Assembly (NCBI GenBank): GCA_963756495.1
Contig: CAVWNS010000005.1
Span: 1-64,000, forward strand
Length of the DNA stretch: 64,000 nucleotides
DNA from: DATFDN01 sp963756495
Lineage (GTDB): Bacteria; Pseudomonadota; Alphaproteobacteria; Acetobacterales; Acetobacteraceae
Direction of reading: 5' to 3'
Shown: positions 62,928-64,000 of the stretch, one piece after another
Position numbering within the stretch: position 1 is the first letter of the stretch
How the letters are laid out: the number at the start of each line of letters is the position of its first letter
The notes under the pieces: generated by a model
Told to the model about the DNA's origin: nothing
The model's database searches: none
The model's input: only the letters and a program-made list of their open reading frames with translations
Program-made: the position numbers and the translations under genes

Positions 62928-64000
62928 CTACGCGGCGGCGAGCTGAAGGCGCTGGGCGGTGCGGGCGCGGCCAATCAGGGGAAGCAGCTCCTTCAGCTCC
63001 GGCCCGTGATCCTCCCCGGTCAGCGCGCGGCGCAGCGGCAGGAAGAGCGCGCGGCCCTTGCGGCCGGTCGCCTGCTTCACCGCGCCGGTCCAAAACGGCC
63101 AGACATCGTGGTCCCACGGCTCGGTCGGAAGGGCGTCCAGCGCCGCGCGCATCAGGGCGCGGTCCTCCTCGGCCTCGAACACCGGCGGCACGATCTCGCC
63201 GGCGACCACGTCCCACCAGCCGCGCGCCTCGGTCAGCAGGTCGAGGTTGCCGCGCACGGCGAGCCAGAACGCCTCCGTCGCGCCGGCCGGCAGCCGGCCG
63301 GCCACCTGCGCGAAGGGCGCGTCGCGCAGCACGCGGTGGTTCAGCGCCAGCAGCTGCGCCGGATCGAAGCGGGCCGGGGCGCGGGAGATGCGGGCGAGGT
63401 CGAAGCCGGCGATCAGCGCGTCCATGCCCAACGCCTCGGGATCGTCGCTGGTGCCGAGGCGCGCCAGATAGGCGGCCAGCGCCTGCGGCTCGTGGCCGTT
63501 GGCGCGCAGCTTGCGGAGCGAGATGGAGTCCAGGCGCTTGGACAGCTTCTCGCCCGCCGCGTCCAGTAGCAGCGGCAGATGCGCGAAGCCGATGCGCGCG
63601 GGATCGGCATCCAGCGCGGCGATCAGGTCGCGCTGGATCGCCGTGTTGGTGAGGTGGTCGGCGCCGCGGATGACGTGCGTCACCCGCGCCTCGATGTCGT
63701 CGACGACGGAGGTGAGCGTGTAGAGCGGCATGCCGTCGGTGCGCACCAGCACGGGGTCGGAGACGGCGGCAAGCCTTATCTGCTGGGAGCCCATGACGAG
63801 GTCGTCCCAGGCCACCGCGCCGTCGCTCAGCCGGAACCGCCAGTACGGGCGCTTGCCGCCGGCCTCGGCGGCCGCGCGTTGGGCCGGCGTGAGGGCCAGC
63901 ATGGCGCGGTCATAGACGGGAGGCAGGCCACGGCGGGCGCGGCGCTCGCGCTTGGCGTCCAGCTCCTCCTTCGTCTCGAAGCAGGGGTAGAGCCGGCCCG
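62928..64000 (-). CDS. gltX: Glutamate--tRNA ligase GltX, 5' end outside window
   Basis: The 3' 357 codons of a class I glutamyl-tRNA synthetase, open to the window edge (RLYPCFETKEELDAKRERRA at 63997-63938). Seen: PYWRFRLSDGAVAWDDLVMG, LYTLTSVVDDIEARVTHVIR, GADHLTNTAIQRDLIAAL, and the KLSKR form of the KMSKS loop (GEKLSKRLDSISLRKL). The HIGH motif is off the edge. The C-terminal anticodon-binding domain is complete, ending at 62928. Glutamate-specific versus double GltX forms cannot be separated from this part. Confidence 0.93.
   Translation of the reverse strand, partial: GRLYPCFETKEELDAKRERRARRGLPPVYDRAMLALTPAQRAAAEAGGKRPYWRFRLSDGAVAWDDLVMGSQQIRLAAVSDPVLVRTDGMPLYTLTSVVDDIEARVTHVIRGADHLTNTAIQRDLIAALDADPARIGFAHLPLLLDAAGEKLSKRLDSISLRKLRANGHEPQALAAYLARLGTSDDPEALGMDALIAGFDLARISRAPARFDPAQLLALNHRVLRDAPFAQVAGRLPAGATEAFWLAVRGNLDLLTEARGWWDVVAGEIVPPVFEAEEDRALMRAALDALPTEPWDHDVWPFWTGAVKQATGRKGRALFLPLRRALTGEDHGPELKELLPLIGRARTAQRLQLAAA

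Noticed and set aside
1..64000. CRISPR arrays, tRNA genes, prophage or conjugative genes
   Set aside because: None seen on either strand; the only mobile element recognised is the IS630 copy.

Overview
The window is GC-rich DNA (roughly 70 % by eye) from an alphaproteobacterium, most likely a member of the Acetobacteraceae/Rhodospirillales. The inference rests on the gene order (kdsD-lptC-lptA-lptB-rpoN-hpf next to a complete dcw cluster that ends ftsQ-ftsA-ftsZ-lpxC), an A-type RNase P RNA, an HPF protein fused to a cold-shock domain, and the family members seen. No tRNA, rRNA or CRISPR array was found.

Layout. 1-5735 (+): envelope/stress operon kdsD-lptC-lptA-lptB-rpoN-hpf behind a near-perfect sigma-54 promoter. 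5761-25804 (-): lpxC and the full dcw cluster, transcribed mraZ-rsmH-ftsL-ftsI-murE-murF-mraY-murD-ftsW-murG-murC-murB-ddl-ftsQ-ftsA-ftsZ, with a promoter carrying four 10-bp-spaced TGGGN boxes expected to bind MraZ. 26213-28215 (-): rnpB with its terminator, an AmiD-like amidase and a DjlA-like co-chaperone. 28291-36323: two VOC proteins, a fused 5-oxoprolinase, a chemoreceptor and a flavin reductase. 36374-41915: a D-threonine aldolase-like plus threonine-synthase-like PLP pair, a FemAB protein of the PEP-CTERM-associated type, an M20 peptidase and an SDR. 42016-47673: HPF-CSD protein, a small secreted protein, an AI-2E-type permease, mutL and pgi. 47744-54627: MFS transporter, bpt, penicillin-acylase-family protein, lactonase-like metallo-beta-lactamase, CMD protein and a 3-hydroxyisobutyrate-dehydrogenase-like protein. 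54842-57310: an IS630 element inserted in the signal peptide of a secreted dienelactone-hydrolase-like gene, and a damaged higBA locus. 57334-62869 (-): catabolic operon of class II aldolase, amidohydrolase, OppD, OppF and iron alcohol dehydrogenase; gltX runs off the right edge.

The first 25 kb is a cell-envelope block: Kdo and lipid A synthesis (KdsD, LpxC), LPS export (LptC, LptA, LptB), peptidoglycan precursors (MurC-F, MraY, MurG, Ddl) and the divisome (FtsL, FtsI, FtsW, FtsQ, FtsA, FtsZ). The rest is accessory and catabolic.

Sequence quality matters. About a dozen genes are broken by single-base frameshifts concentrated in patches (1-1.25 kb, 36.6-38.9 kb, 41.1-45.9 kb, 61-61.9 kb) while each protein is otherwise conserved. 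Several cases resolve to one extra or missing base in a short homopolymer, so most look like consensus errors rather than decay. Genes called pseudogene for this reason should be read as probably intact in the cell. The IS630-interrupted hydrolase and the truncated HigB are different: those look like real inactivation.
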